Of a stretch of 64,000 nt of DNA, positions 45,008-55,016 are shown in pieces. The notes beneath the pieces are model-generated. The model did no database searches, was not told where the DNA came from, and saw only the letters and a list, made by a program, of their open reading frames with translations. The position numbers and the translations under genes are program-made. Positions within the stretch are counted from its first letter, which is position 1, and every line of letters starts with the position of its first letter. Source of the DNA: an uncultured Lachnospiraceae bacterium. GTDB lineage: Bacteria; Bacillota; Clostridia; Lachnospirales; Lachnospiraceae. Location: NCBI GenBank assembly GCA_947178145.1, contig CAMWXE010000013.1, positions 1 through 64,000 on the forward strand, read 5' to 3'.

Positions 45008-46999
45008 ATGAGACTGACAATCACAGGAACAAAGGGTGCAGACATTCCAAAAGAGTTCGTGGGACTTTTTATTGAAGATATTAATTATGCGGTGGACGGC
45101 GGGTTGTATGCAGAGCTGTTGGAGAACAGGAATTTTGAAAGTATGGAGGCCTTTGGCGGCGAGAACAAAAAGGATTATTACGTCAGGCATGACGGGCTGT
45201 ATGCGTGGAAAACCTATCCTGAACATGCGCCAGTACAGCTTTCCGTTGTGCAGGGAAGTCCTGTGTCCGGGAACAATCCGCATTATCTCAGGGTAGAGAG
45301 CGGGCAGGAAACGTGCGGGTTTTCCAACAAGGCGTACGACGGGATTTCTCTGCGCCCGGGTGTGCGATATACGGTATCTTTTTATGCGAGAAGCGTGAAA
45401 TATCAAGGCAAAATAACAGTTGCTATTATGAAAGGCGGAACGGTTGTCTGCGAAAAGAGTGTCGCAGCCGAGATGGCAGATGCCTTTGGCTGGAATAAGT
45501 GGATTTCCTATGCGCTGGATCTGACTGTGGAGAAAGAGGTTTCGAATGCGGAGTTTGTAGTTCTCCTGGAAAATCCGGGAATCATGGAGTTCGATCATTT
45601 TTCCATGATGCCGGAGGACGCAGTCTGTGGAATTTTCCGCAAAGACCTCGCGGAGTGTCTGAAAGACTTACAGCCTGGATTTCTGCGTTTTCCTGGCGGT
45701 TGTGTCGTGGAGGGGTCCACACTTGCCAACCGCTATCGGTTCAAGGACACGCTTGGAAACAGGGAGGAGCGCCGCTACAACTGGAACCGGTGGGCAACGC
45801 ACGGGAACAGTGCGGAAAACGACTTTCACAGCCGCTATGCCCACTATGGACAGACGTACGGGATCGGTTTCTACGAATATTTTCTGCTGTGCGAATACCT
45901 GGGGGCAAAGCCGCTTCCGGTTCTCGGTGTGGGTTTGGCGTGTCAGTATCAGTCGCACGAGAAGGTCGATTTGGAGTCGCCGGAGATTTATGAGTATATA
46001 CAGGAGTATCTTGATCTGATTGAATTTGCAAACGGCGGAACGGACACAAAATGGGGCTCTGTCCGCGCAAAGATGGGACATGAGGCACCATTTGGACTGG
46101 AAATGGTCGGTGTCGGAAATGAGCAGTGGGAGGACAAAGAGAGCCGTTTCTTTGAGCGGTATCAGCTGTTTGAGAGAGAGATTCATAAGGTGTATCCGGA
46201 AATCCGGTTAATCGGCACAGCGGGGCCGGAGCTGGATTCTCCGCGGTTTCAGGCGGCGTGGGACTTTTACCATGCACATGAGGACAAGGAAAATTTTGTA
46301 TATGCGGTGGATGAGCATTACTATATAAAGCCGGAGTGGTTCTTTGCGCATACGGATTATTTTGACAAAGTGCCACGCGGCACCAAGGTTTTCTTTGGAG
46401 AGTATGCGGCACACTCGACAGACCCCGTCAAACCGATCCCCGAGAAGGCTACAGAGAGAAACACGCTGGAAGCGGCGCTCGCAGAGGCGGCCTTTATGAC
46501 AGGAATGGCGCGGAACAGCGATGTGGTGGTCATGACCTGCTATGCACCGCTTTTGGCGCGCGTCGGATATACGCAGTGGAATCCTGACCTGATCTGGTTT
46601 GATGATAAGAAGGTGTGCAGGACGCCGAGTTATTATGTACAGCAGATGTTTGCAAAGAATGCCGGTGATTACAATATTATGATGGAAATCGATGCACAAA
46701 GTGGGAAAATGCCTTGTCAGGCAAGCTATGACAGAAACGCAGGGGAGCTGATTGTCAAGCTTGTCAATGCATCGTCTAATGCACAGGACGTTGCGCTTGC
46801 TTTCGGGAACGATTGGGAAAAATCAGGTCAGGATGCGAGCGTGATACAGTTGACCGGCAAACAGCTTTCCGACATCAACACACTCGAAAACGAACTGGTT
46901 CAGCCGGAGGAAAAAATCGTATCGCTTGGGGATAATCGGTATCAGATGCCGCCATATTCCTTCTCGGTATTGAGAATTCCGGCGGAAGGGAAGGCGTGA
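45008..46999 (+). CDS. abfA: Alpha-L-arabinofuranosidase, GH51
   Basis: A 663-residue intracellular GH51 enzyme that removes arabinofuranose from arabino-oligosaccharides. It starts VGLFIEDINYAVDGGLYAELLENRNFE, the usual opening, then a beta-sandwich insert. The acid/base is E372 in VGNEQWED and the nucleophile E465 in FFGEYAA. AGAGGAGG precedes ATG 45008. Length and the early insert fit the longer GH51 group that also includes plant-type enzymes. It is the last gene of the TetR-led operon. Confidence 0.94.
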   Translation: MRLTITGTKGADIPKEFVGLFIEDINYAVDGGLYAELLENRNFESMEAFGGENKKDYYVRHDGLYAWKTYPEHAPVQLSVVQGSPVSGNNPHYLRVESGQETCGFSNKAYDGISLRPGVRYTVSFYARSVKYQGKITVAIMKGGTVVCEKSVAAEMADAFGWNKWISYALDLTVEKEVSNAEFVVLLENPGIMEFDHFSMMPEDAVCGIFRKDLAECLKDLQPGFLRFPGGCVVEGSTLANRYRFKDTLGNREERRYNWNRWATHGNSAENDFHSRYAHYGQTYGIGFYEYFLLCEYLGAKPLPVLGVGLACQYQSHEKVDLESPEIYEYIQEYLDLIEFANGGTDTKWGSVRAKMGHEAPFGLEMVGVGNEQWEDKESRFFERYQLFEREIHKVYPEIRLIGTAGPELDSPRFQAAWDFYHAHEDKENFVYAVDEHYYIKPEWFFAHTDYFDKVPRGTKVFFGEYAAHSTDPVKPIPEKATERNTLEAALAEAAFMTGMARNSDVVVMTCYAPLLARVGYTQWNPDLIWFDDKKVCRTPSYYVQQMFAKNAGDYNIMMEIDAQSGKMPCQASYDRNAGELIVKLVNASSNAQDVALAFGNDWEKSGQDASVIQLTGKQLSDINTLENELVQPEEKIVSLGDNRYQMPPYSFSVLRIPAEGKA

Positions 47000-47018
47000 G
47001 AACTGGAGGGCATGGTAT

Positions 47019-48279
47019 ATGGGGATTTACTTAAATCCGGATAACGAGGGGTTCTGGATGTCGGTCCGTTCCAAAATATATGTGGTTCAGTCGACAGGAT
47101 ATGGGGCTTTCCTATGCGCTGCGGAAGATTTATGCCAGGACAAAGAGAAAGTTCATTTTTCTGGTTGATGAGTGGGACTGTGTGATGCGCGAGAGACAGG
47201 AATCTGAGACACAGCAGAAACAGTATCTTGACTTTCTGAGAAATCTGCTGAAGGACCAACCCTATGTGGCACTGGCCTACATGACGGGCATTTTACCGGT
47301 AAAAAAATACGGAGAACATTCTGCGCTGAATATGTTCACTGAGTATTCGATGACTGACCAGAAAACGTTTGAAGAATATACCGGTTTTACAGAGGACGAG
47401 GTAAAGGCACTTTGCGGAGAATTTGATATGGATTTTGCCGAGATGAGCAGTTGGTATGACGGATATATGTTCACGAAGTTTCAGCATATCTATAATCCAC
47501 GGTCAGTCGTGGAGGCAATGTGCTGCCGCAGATTATCAAATTACTGGACTTCCACAGAAGTCTACGATGCATTGAAAACTTATATCGATATGGATTTTGA
47601 CGGACTTCGCGAGGACATTGTGAGAATGCTTGGCGGCGGGCGTGTTGGGGTGAACACGCGCAGTTTTCGGAACGATATGCGCAATTTAGAGCGGAAGGAC
47701 GATGTGCTGACGCTGTTGGTTCATCTGGGGTATCTGGCGCATGATGCAGTGGCAAAGGAAGTTTTTATTCCAAACAAGGAGATTGTTGAGGAATTTGAGA
47801 CAGCGATGAGTGTGAGAGGGTGGTCTGAGGTCATGCGTGTCGTAAAGGCATCCGGGAAACTTCTTGATGATACTTTGGCCTGCAGCGAAAAAAGTGTCGC
47901 AGAGGGGCTTGACAGGGCGCATACAGAAGTATCATCGATATTGACTTACAATGACGAGAACTCATTGGGGTGTGCGATTGGGCTTGCGTATTACAGTGCA
48001 AGGAAAGACTATAAGCTCATCAGGGAGCTGCCGACAGGGCGCGGATTTGCAGATGTCGTGTTTCTGCCTCTTCCACACACGGGCAAACCAGCGCTGATCG
48101 TAGAATTGAAATACGACAAAACAGCTGACTCTGCCATACAGCAAATTAAGAACAGGCAGTACACACAGGCGCTCGAGAACTATATTGGAGAAATATTGCT
48201 TGTCGGAATCAACTACAATAAAGATAACGCAGACAAACCGCACAGCTGTGTGATAGAGAAAGTGGAAAAGACCAAATAA
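47019..48279 (+). pseudogene. Truncated AAA-ATPase-like/PD-(D/E)XK protein
   Basis: GGAGG and ATG 47019 begin MGIYLNPDNEGFWMSVRSKI, the normal start of this family. About 25 codons later the frame changes and a 399-residue frame opens at 47080, joining at IYARTKRKFIFLVDEWDCVM. The stretch between, which should hold the Walker A P-loop, is missing. What remains has Walker B (FLVDEWD), the DUF1703 core and a C-terminal nuclease-like LIVELKYDKTADSAIQQIKNR. It may still be translated from 47080, but it lacks ATP-binding. Confidence 0.75.
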
Positions 48280-48296
48280 ATAAGGAAGTGATATTC

Positions 48297-48845
48297 GTGA
48301 GCAATAAGAAAGACAGTATGAGCAAGTTCATCAGCCTTGTCCTGCGTCATCACCCGGAAGCGGCATATATACAGCTGGACGAACATGGCTGGGCGGATGT
48401 GGAGCAGCTGCTGTCAGGGATAAAAAGAACGGGAAGAAAAATCAACAGGACAACGCTGGAGGAGATTGTCAGGACAGACGTAAAGCAGCGATATTCGTTT
48501 AACGAGGATAAGACCCTGATTCGCGCCAATCAAGGTCACAGTATTCCTGTCGATGTCGGGTTAAAGGAGCAGGAGCCGCCGGAATTTTTGTTTCATGGGA
48601 CTGCGGCCGGATTTTATGAAAGCATTAAAAAGCAGGGACTCAAACCAATGTCACGGTTGTATGTACATCTGTCGAAGGATGTCGAAACGGCAGTCAATGT
48701 GGGAAAACGGCATGGAAAGCCGATTGTCCTCAAAATACACAGCGGCAGCATGTTCCAGGACGGTGTATCCTTCTATCTGTCCGAGAACGGTGTGTGGCTC
48801 ACGAAGAAGGTTGAGCCGAAATATTTTGAGCAGGTCAATCGATAG
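48297..48845 (+). CDS. kptA: RNA 2'-phosphotransferase (Tpt1/KptA)
   Basis: A 182-residue enzyme that removes a 2'-phosphate from RNA using NAD+, making ADP-ribose 1'',2''-cyclic phosphate. Conserved parts are FISLVLRHHPE (catalytic Arg), RANQGHSIPV near 75-84, FLFHGT near 94-99 and SRLYVHLSKD near 115-124. The GTG at 48297 is chosen because AAGGAAG lies 8 bases before it. Bacteria lack the eukaryotic splicing step it serves, so its natural target is uncertain. It follows the truncated AAA gene by 17 bp. Confidence 0.92.
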   Translation: MSNKKDSMSKFISLVLRHHPEAAYIQLDEHGWADVEQLLSGIKRTGRKINRTTLEEIVRTDVKQRYSFNEDKTLIRANQGHSIPVDVGLKEQEPPEFLFHGTAAGFYESIKKQGLKPMSRLYVHLSKDVETAVNVGKRHGKPIVLKIHSGSMFQDGVSFYLSENGVWLTKKVEPKYFEQVNR

Positions 48846-48965
48846 CAGATGTTGCACGGATTTAACTGGTACACGAAGTAAACGGTAACATGTTTTGCCC
48901 GTTACTGGAACGGAGTGAACAGTAACGAACTGTAACCCCTTTTCCGACATTTTTGCAAAAAATAG

Positions 48966-48994
48966 TTGACAAAAAGGAAGAGATGCGATAAGAT
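48966..48994 (+). promoter_or_regulatory. tRNA-Leu promoter
   Basis: A perfect TTGACA (48966-48971) and TAAGAT (48989-48994) are separated by 17 bp, 11 bp before the tRNA. Confidence 0.75.
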
Positions 48995-49005
48995 AGATTT
49001 TGTTC

Positions 49006-49089
49006 GCGGAAGTGCTGGAATTGGCAGACAGGCAAGACTAAGGATCTTGTGTCGGTAACGACGTGTGGGTTCAAGTCCCATCTTCCGCA
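49006..49089 (+). tRNA. tRNA-Leu (anticodon AAG)
   Basis: An 84-nt class II tRNA. The acceptor stem is GCGGAAG/CTTCCGC, the D stem CTG/CAG, the anticodon stem CAAGA/TCTTG with loop CTAAGGA, the long variable arm TGTCGGTAACGACG, and the T arm GTGGG-TTCAAGT-CCCAT. Anticodon AAG would be edited to inosine and read CUU/CUC. The 3' CCA is not encoded. Adjacent promoter and terminator make it a single-gene unit. Confidence 0.95.
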
Positions 49090-49098
49090 TAAGGAAGG

Positions 49099-49125
49099 CT
49101 CTGGAAAAGATTCCAGAGTTTTTTT
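49099..49125 (+). terminator. tRNA-Leu terminator
   Basis: CTCTGGAA (49099-49106) pairs with TTCCAGAG (49111-49118) over a 4-nt loop, followed by a run of T. Confidence 0.9.
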
Positions 49126-49194
49126 CATGTACAAGGGGCGCAAGGCAAAGGAATGGGAAAGTACGAGATAAAAAGGATAATAAAGAGGGGGATT

Positions 49195-50064
49195 ATGATG
49201 AGAAAACACATAAGAATTATGAGTATGGCCGCTGTCATTCTGCTGGCATCGACAGGGTGTGGCGGAAACGCTGGTCAAAAAGAAGAATCAAAAGAGCCGA
49301 TTGTAGAGGATTTTGATTTGATATTAAATGACCAGCGAACACAAGTGATTGTGCGTGATGAGCCGGATACAGTTGCGGCAGAAAGCGTGGAAGAGCCAGG
49401 GGATGCAGAGATCCCTCTGGAGACTGAGGCGATTGTACCATATGCAGACCGCATCGCGGGAGACAACGGTGTCGCTTATAATGTAGAAACGACAGTATAT
49501 GAAGATGGTGTTATAAGGATAGAATACCCGCAGCTTACCAATATGGCAGACGGACAAAAACAGCAGCAAATCAATGAGCGTATCAGACAGACAGCGACTG
49601 GCAGTATTTCCACTGAAAATCTAAATTCCTATGATTTAAAGTACGAAACAGCCACAAAGGGGGATGGCATTGTTTCCTTTATTTTCAGGGGGACAGAGTA
49701 TTATGCAAACAGCGCATATCCAAACAATGTCATCAAAACACTGAATATTGATCTGAATACTGGGAAAAATGTTCGATTTAAGGATTTTGCAGATGTGGCT
49801 TCGGTGGTGAGCAGTTTAGAGCTTGCCGATGGATATACAATTGTGAATGAAGGAGTGGATATGGCGGATTTTTCGGCATATTTAAATAATGGTTCCGTGA
49901 CAGACTATGCCATGACACTGCTTGACTATGATGTCGATTTTGAGAATCCGGAGATGATTCCAACAGGATTTTCGGCAATCAGGGACAATCATCTGATTCT
50001 CTTTATCGATGCGGAGCATGCCATGGGCGATTACGTTGAGCTGGAATTTCGTAAAAATCTGTAG
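49195..50064 (+). CDS. Lipoprotein with DUF4163/DUF3298-like domains
   Basis: A 289-residue secreted protein. A signal peptide ends in STGC around residue 22, a marginal lipobox. An acidic linker follows to about 90, then a DUF4163-like part (VYEDGVIRIEYPQL...INERIRQ) and a DUF3298/RsiV-like part (TLNIDLNTGKNVRFKDF to YVELEF). These domains occur in peptidoglycan deacetylases such as PdaC and in anti-sigma factor RsiV, without catalytic residues of their own. GAGGGGG precedes ATG 49195. Confidence 0.8.
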   Translation: MMRKHIRIMSMAAVILLASTGCGGNAGQKEESKEPIVEDFDLILNDQRTQVIVRDEPDTVAAESVEEPGDAEIPLETEAIVPYADRIAGDNGVAYNVETTVYEDGVIRIEYPQLTNMADGQKQQQINERIRQTATGSISTENLNSYDLKYETATKGDGIVSFIFRGTEYYANSAYPNNVIKTLNIDLNTGKNVRFKDFADVASVVSSLELADGYTIVNEGVDMADFSAYLNNGSVTDYAMTLLDYDVDFENPEMIPTGFSAIRDNHLILFIDAEHAMGDYVELEFRKNL

Positions 50065-50156
50065 AAATAAAGATAAAAAAAGGAATTTGAAAATCGGTGT
50101 GGAATATATAAAGTAAGGAGATTCAAACATACACGATTGTTAAATGGGGGATTGAC

Positions 50157-51164
50157 ATGACAATACGTGAAAACCTAGAACAGTGGGAGAGCGAATATTT
50201 AAGTCCCTATGCCACACTCAGTGCCAGGTCGAGAGGCAGGGACAGGGAGGAAGAACAGTGTGATATCAGACCTGTGTTTCAGAGAGACCGGGACAGGATA
50301 CTCCATTCCAAGTCATTCCGGCGTCTCAAGGACAAGACACAGGTTTTTTTGTCGCCGGAGGGTGACCATTATAGAACGAGACTTACACATACCCTGGAGG
50401 TAGCGCAGAATGCGAGGACAATTGCAAGGGCGCTGCAGTTAAATGAGGAGCTTGTGGAGGCAATCGCATTGGGGCATGACTTAGGACATACTCCTTTTGG
50501 GCATGCCGGGGAGCGCGCTCTAAATGAAATCTGTCCATATGGATTCAAGCACAATGAGCAGAGTGTGCGCACTGTGGAGCTTCTTGAAAAGGATGGTGAA
50601 GGTCTGAATCTGACATGGGAAGTACGGGATGGCATGAAAAATCATCAGACTTCAAGTATGCCGTCCACTCTGGAAGGAAAAGTAGTGCGCTTCTCGGATA
50701 AGATTGCGTATACATACCATGATATGGATGATGCTGTCAGGGCGGGGATCTTAAAGGAGCGGGATATACCAAGAGAGATCGGTGAGCTTATCGGTTACAG
50801 TCCGCGGGAGCGGCTCAACAATTTCATACACGATATTGTGACGCAGAGCAAAGGGACAGACGATGTGCGTATGTCAGATGATGTGGAGCTCGGCATGCGC
50901 AATCTGCGGCGCTTTATGTATGACAAAGTGTACAGCAATGCGGTTGCAAAGTGTGAGGAAAAGAAAGCGGTTTCGCTGGTCAAGACCTTATATGAGTATT
51001 ATATGAAGCATACCGATGCGCTGCCAAAGTTTTTTGTGGAGCTGGGATTACAGGGGGAACCGCGTGAGAAGGTCGTTTGCGATTATATCAGCTCTATGAC
51101 AGACCGATTCGCGATCTCTTTATATGAAGAATTGTATATACCTAAGTTCTGGATGGGTTATTGA
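50157..51164 (+). CDS. dgt: dGTPase-like HD phosphohydrolase
   Basis: A 335-residue deoxynucleotide triphosphohydrolase-like protein. Marks are FQRDRDRILHSKSFRRLKDKTQV (split: RDRILHS and FRRL), RTRLTHTLEVAQ with the first His, and the HD pair LGHDLGHTPFGHAGE near 107-121. It would remove triphosphate from dGTP or other dNTPs. It sits directly before dnaG, as in many Clostridia, and the two may be co-transcribed. Confidence 0.92.
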   Translation: MTIRENLEQWESEYLSPYATLSARSRGRDREEEQCDIRPVFQRDRDRILHSKSFRRLKDKTQVFLSPEGDHYRTRLTHTLEVAQNARTIARALQLNEELVEAIALGHDLGHTPFGHAGERALNEICPYGFKHNEQSVRTVELLEKDGEGLNLTWEVRDGMKNHQTSSMPSTLEGKVVRFSDKIAYTYHDMDDAVRAGILKERDIPREIGELIGYSPRERLNNFIHDIVTQSKGTDDVRMSDDVELGMRNLRRFMYDKVYSNAVAKCEEKKAVSLVKTLYEYYMKHTDALPKFFVELGLQGEPREKVVCDYISSMTDRFAISLYEELYIPKFWMGY

Positions 51165-51201
51165 GAATAGAACGTTAGCTTAGAAAGTGAGTTGGATATA
51201 G

Positions 51202-52992
51202 ATGTATTATCCGGAGGAATTGATTGAGGAAGTCAGGCAGAAAAGTGATATCGTTGACGTGATATCCGGTTATATATCACTGCAGAAAAAAGGCAGCAAT
51301 TATATGTGCTGCTGCCCTTTTCATGGAGAGAAGACGCCCTCCTTTTCAGTGAATCGCGCAAGGCAGATTTACAAGTGCTTCGGCTGCGGCGAGGGCGGAA
51401 ATGTGATCACTTTCGTGATGAAATACGAGAACTGTTCTTTTCCAGAGGCATTGAAAATGCTGGCGGAGAAGGCTGGTGTGGAGCTTCCCCGGGCGGAGTA
51501 CTCGGAGGAGGCGAAGCGGCGTGAGAATCGGCGGCTGAGACTTTTGGCTGTCAATAAAGAAGCAGCAAAATTTTACTATGTTATGCTTCGCAATGAGCGG
51601 GGAGCGCGGGCAAAGGAATATTTGGACAAGCGTCAGCTCTCCGATGAGACGCGGAAGAAATTCGGACTTGGCTATGCTCCGGCAAGGGGGGAGGAGCTGT
51701 TGGCGTATCTGCACCAAAAGGGGTTCACAGACGATATGATTCGCGATGTAGGGCTTGCGAAGACGGATGAGCGGAGGGGGACAACCACTCAGTTTTGGAA
51801 CAGAGTCATGTTTCCGATACAGGACATCAATCACCGTGTCATAGGTTTTGGCGGACGTATTATGGGTAGTGATGACAGTGGACCAAAGTATCTGAATTCC
51901 CCGGAGACAGAGATTTTTGATAAGAGCAGGAATCTGTATGGTATGAACTATGCGCGCTCTGCGAGAACGGGGAATATGATATTATGTGAGGGATACATGG
52001 ATGTCATCAGTATGCACCAGGCGGGTTTTACACAGGCGGTGGCGTCACTGGGAACGGCATTTACCCCAGGTCAGGCGGCATTGATCAAAAAATACACGAA
52101 GGATGTACTTCTGGCGTATGACAGTGACGGCGCCGGTATAAAGGCGGCACTCCGCGCGATTCGAATTTTACGGGATGCGGGAATGTCAGGCAGGATTATT
52201 AATATGTCGCCCTACAAAGACCCAGATGAATTTATTAAAAATTTGGGACAGGAGGCTTTTCAGGAGCGCATTGATCATGCGGAGAATGCATTTCTGTTTG
52301 AGATTCGGATGCTGGAGCGTGAGTTTGACCTGAGCGATCCGGAGGGAAAAACTGATTTTCATAATCAGATAGCCAGAAAGCTCTGCGATTTCAGCGAGGA
52401 TGTGGAGCGGGAGAATTATATCGAAGCGGTGGCAGAAAAATACCATATTGGTTTTGACAATCTGAGGAAGCTGGTCGTGAATATGGCGGCGAAAACGGGC
52501 GGCTATGCAGTACAGACAGCAGAGCGTCCAAAGTCAGGGATACAGAGCCGTAACAAGAATACACCCGAAGAAAATGCCAGGAAAGCGCAGCGGCTGCTGC
52601 TGACATGGCTGACGGATTATCCGCAGCTGTACGCGAAGATAAAAAATTATCTTTCTGCAGAAGATTTCACTGTGGAGCTGTACAGCAAAGTTGCCAGCCG
52701 CATGTTTGCGGATATCGAGAAGAATACATTTAATCCTGCAAGCATCATCAATATGTTTGAGGAAGAAAAAGATCAGAGTGAGGCTGCCTCGCTGTTTACG
52801 ACAAAGCTTCCTGAGCTGGAGAGTGAGCAGGAGAAAGAGAAAGCCTTTCACGATATCCTTGTGAGCGTGAAGAAAAACAGCTATGATTATTATTCGGCGC
52901 GGTCCGGTGTGGACATTATGGCGCTCAGCAAGGTAATTGAGGGGAAAAAAGCACTGGAAGAACTTAACAAAACGCATATTTCTTTAAATTAA
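51202..52992 (+). CDS. dnaG: DNA primase
   Basis: A 596-residue primase that makes RNA primers at the replication fork. The N-terminal zinc-binding domain has [12 protein letters not shown] and CFGCG, the CHC2 set near 38-63. The TOPRIM domain has [15 protein letters not shown] near 257-271 and AYDSDGAG near 308. The C-terminal part is the DnaB-binding helical region. It is followed 35 bp later by rpoD, giving the conserved macromolecular synthesis order. Confidence 0.96.
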   Translation: MYYPEELIEEVRQKSDIVDVISGYISLQKKGSNYMCCCPFHGEKTPSFSVNRARQIYKCFGCGEGGNVITFVMKYENCSFPEALKMLAEKAGVELPRAEYSEEAKRRENRRLRLLAVNKEAAKFYYVMLRNERGARAKEYLDKRQLSDETRKKFGLGYAPARGEELLAYLHQKGFTDDMIRDVGLAKTDERRGTTTQFWNRVMFPIQDINHRVIGFGGRIMGSDDSGPKYLNSPETEIFDKSRNLYGMNYARSARTGNMILCEGYMDVISMHQAGFTQAVASLGTAFTPGQAALIKKYTKDVLLAYDSDGAGIKAALRAIRILRDAGMSGRIINMSPYKDPDEFIKNLGQEAFQERIDHAENAFLFEIRMLEREFDLSDPEGKTDFHNQIARKLCDFSEDVERENYIEAVAEKYHIGFDNLRKLVVNMAAKTGGYAVQTAERPKSGIQSRNKNTPEENARKAQRLLLTWLTDYPQLYAKIKNYLSAEDFTVELYSKVASRMFADIEKNTFNPASIINMFEEEKDQSEAASLFTTKLPELESEQEKEKAFHDILVSVKKNSYDYYSARSGVDIMALSKVIEGKKALEELNKTHISLN

Positions 52993-53027
52993 GGATAAAA
53001 ATAATATGGTATGGAGGATTGACCAGA

Positions 53028-54143
53028 ATGGATGAAAACACACAAGCAAAATTTGATGCGAAATTAAAAGAGCTCCTGGCTATGGCAAAGAAGCGGAAAA
53101 ACGTGCTGGAATATCAGGAAATAAGCGATTTTTTCAAGGATATGCCTCTTGAGGAGGAGCAGTTTGAGCGAATCCTGGAGACGCTCGAACAGAATAATGT
53201 AGATGTGCTTCGCATTACAGATGACGACGATGATCTGCCCGACGACGACCTGTTGCTGGTGGACGACGAAGATATGGATGTGGAGAATATCGACCTGTCC
53301 GTACCTGACGGCGTCGGAATCGAGGACCCTGTCAGGATGTATCTGAAAGAAATCGGAAAGGTGCCGCTTCTGAGCGCCGATGAGGAGATTGAGCTTGCCA
53401 AGAGGATGGAGCTCGGCGATGAGGATGCCAAGAAAAGGCTTGCAGAGGCAAATCTTCGTCTGGTAGTGAGCATTGCCAAGCGGTATGTCGGCCGCGGAAT
53501 GCTGTTTCTGGATCTGATACAGGAGGGAAATCTCGGACTGATCAAGGCAGTGGAAAAGTTTGATTACAGAAAGGGTTACAAATTCTCCACATATGCGACG
53601 TGGTGGATTCGTCAGGCAATCACAAGGGCGATTGCAGACCAGGCGAGAACCATCCGCATCCCGGTACACATGGTTGAGACGATCAACAAACTAATCCGTG
53701 TGAGCAGGCAATTGCTTCAGGAGCTTGGGCGGGAACCGACCCCGGAGGAGATTGCAAAGGAAATGAATATGCCAGAGGAGCGCGTTCGTGAAATTCTCAA
53801 GATATCGCAGGAGCCTGTGTCGCTGGAAACGCCTATCGGCGAGGAGGAAGACAGTCATCTGGGAGATTTTATACAGGATGATAATGTCCCGGTGCCCGCA
53901 GACGCAGCGGCGTTTACATTGTTGAAGGAGCAGCTGGTTGAGGTGCTTGACACGCTGACAGACAGAGAACAGAAAGTATTAAGGCTTCGCTTTGGCCTTG
54001 ATGACGGAAGGGCGCGCACGCTCGAGGAGGTCGGCAAAGAGTTCAATGTCACGAGAGAGCGTATCAGACAGATTGAGGCAAAGGCACTCAGAAAATTGCG
54101 CCATCCTTCAAGGAGCCGAAAGCTCAAGGATTTTTTGGATTAG
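53028..54143 (+). CDS. rpoD: RNA polymerase primary sigma factor
   Basis: A 371-residue sigma-70 factor. Region 1.1 is short and acidic. Region 1.2 starts [10 protein letters not shown], region 2 includes [29 protein letters not shown]-type sequence and [13 protein letters not shown], and region 4 ends [20 protein letters not shown] 53028 lies 10 bases after GGAGG. The length is typical of Firmicutes SigA. Confidence 0.97.
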   Translation: MDENTQAKFDAKLKELLAMAKKRKNVLEYQEISDFFKDMPLEEEQFERILETLEQNNVDVLRITDDDDDLPDDDLLLVDDEDMDVENIDLSVPDGVGIEDPVRMYLKEIGKVPLLSADEEIELAKRMELGDEDAKKRLAEANLRLVVSIAKRYVGRGMLFLDLIQEGNLGLIKAVEKFDYRKGYKFSTYATWWIRQAITRAIADQARTIRIPVHMVETINKLIRVSRQLLQELGREPTPEEIAKEMNMPEERVREILKISQEPVSLETPIGEEEDSHLGDFIQDDNVPVPADAAAFTLLKEQLVEVLDTLTDREQKVLRLRFGLDDGRARTLEEVGKEFNVTRERIRQIEAKALRKLRHPSRSRKLKDFLD

Positions 54144-54152
54144 GAGAATAAA

Positions 54153-54980
54153 ATGCTGTTGTCGGATAGAATGAGGGCTGTGGTGGGACTTGTGCAGCCC
54201 TGCAAGAGTATAGCGGATATCGGCTGTGACCATGGCTATGTCGCAATGGAGCTTGTCAGGAGCAATATATGCAGACATGTAATTGCGATGGATATCAACA
54301 GTGGACCGCTGGACAGGGCGAAATGCAATATTGCTGATTATGACATGCAGGATTATATCGAGACTAGGCTGTCAGACGGTGCCAGTGCGTTAGAGACAGG
54401 TGAGGCGGAAGGTATTATCTGTGCCGGAATGGGCGGAAAGCTGGTCATATCCATACTGGAACAGGGAAAACAAAAGATTGACGAGATGAAGCAGGTCATA
54501 TTGCAGCCGCAGTCAGAACTGGATGAGGTGCGGGGCTATCTGAGGAAAAGCGGATATCTGATCGAGAGGGAAGATATCATATATGAAGATGGAAAGTTTT
54601 ATCCGATGATGCGTGCACTGCCTGGAGCTTTTGGAAAGCTGGAGCGGCAGATTAGTGGAAATTTGGAACAGAAATGTAAAAAGAGCGGGGTGCATATCAA
54701 TGGAATCCCTGCATGCAGACAGCCGTTTCAAATCTCCGAGATATCAAAGGGGGAAGCACAGCGACTGACAAGGGTTCAGGATACATATGGTCCATGTCTT
54801 CTTGGAATGGCACATCCAATCTTAAAGCGATATCTGTTGTGGCAGAAAGCAAACTTCGAAAATATCAGGGAGAACCTGCTGAGCCAGAGACAGCTGACAG
54901 ACAGGCAGCAGCGCCGCGTGGAGGAGCTCGACGAGCAGTTGAGCGACATTGTGTTTTGTCTGTATTGCTATTACAAATGA
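54153..54980 (+). CDS. trmK: tRNA (adenine-22-N1)-methyltransferase
   Basis: A 275-residue SAM-dependent methyltransferase that makes m1A22 in tRNA. The SAM motif is IADIGCDHGYVAMEL near 22-36, and IICAGMGGKLVISIL near 88-102 is the second family mark. It is in the usual place after rpoD (9-bp gap) and before the Nif3-like gene, as in Bacillus. Confidence 0.93.
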   Translation: MLLSDRMRAVVGLVQPCKSIADIGCDHGYVAMELVRSNICRHVIAMDINSGPLDRAKCNIADYDMQDYIETRLSDGASALETGEAEGIICAGMGGKLVISILEQGKQKIDEMKQVILQPQSELDEVRGYLRKSGYLIEREDIIYEDGKFYPMMRALPGAFGKLERQISGNLEQKCKKSGVHINGIPACRQPFQISEISKGEAQRLTRVQDTYGPCLLGMAHPILKRYLLWQKANFENIRENLLSQRQLTDRQQRRVEELDEQLSDIVFCLYCYYK

Positions 54981-55016
54981 ACTTACCAAACGATAAATTT
55001 GTCTTGGAGGAAGGTC

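Noticed and set aside
48900-48927. Dyad CGTTACTG/CAGTAACG after kptA
   Set aside because: It has no U-tract and no partner gene, so neither terminator nor operator can be supported.
53114-53545. Ser-rich minus-strand frame opposite rpoD
   Set aside because: It is a shadow of the acidic coding strand of rpoD.
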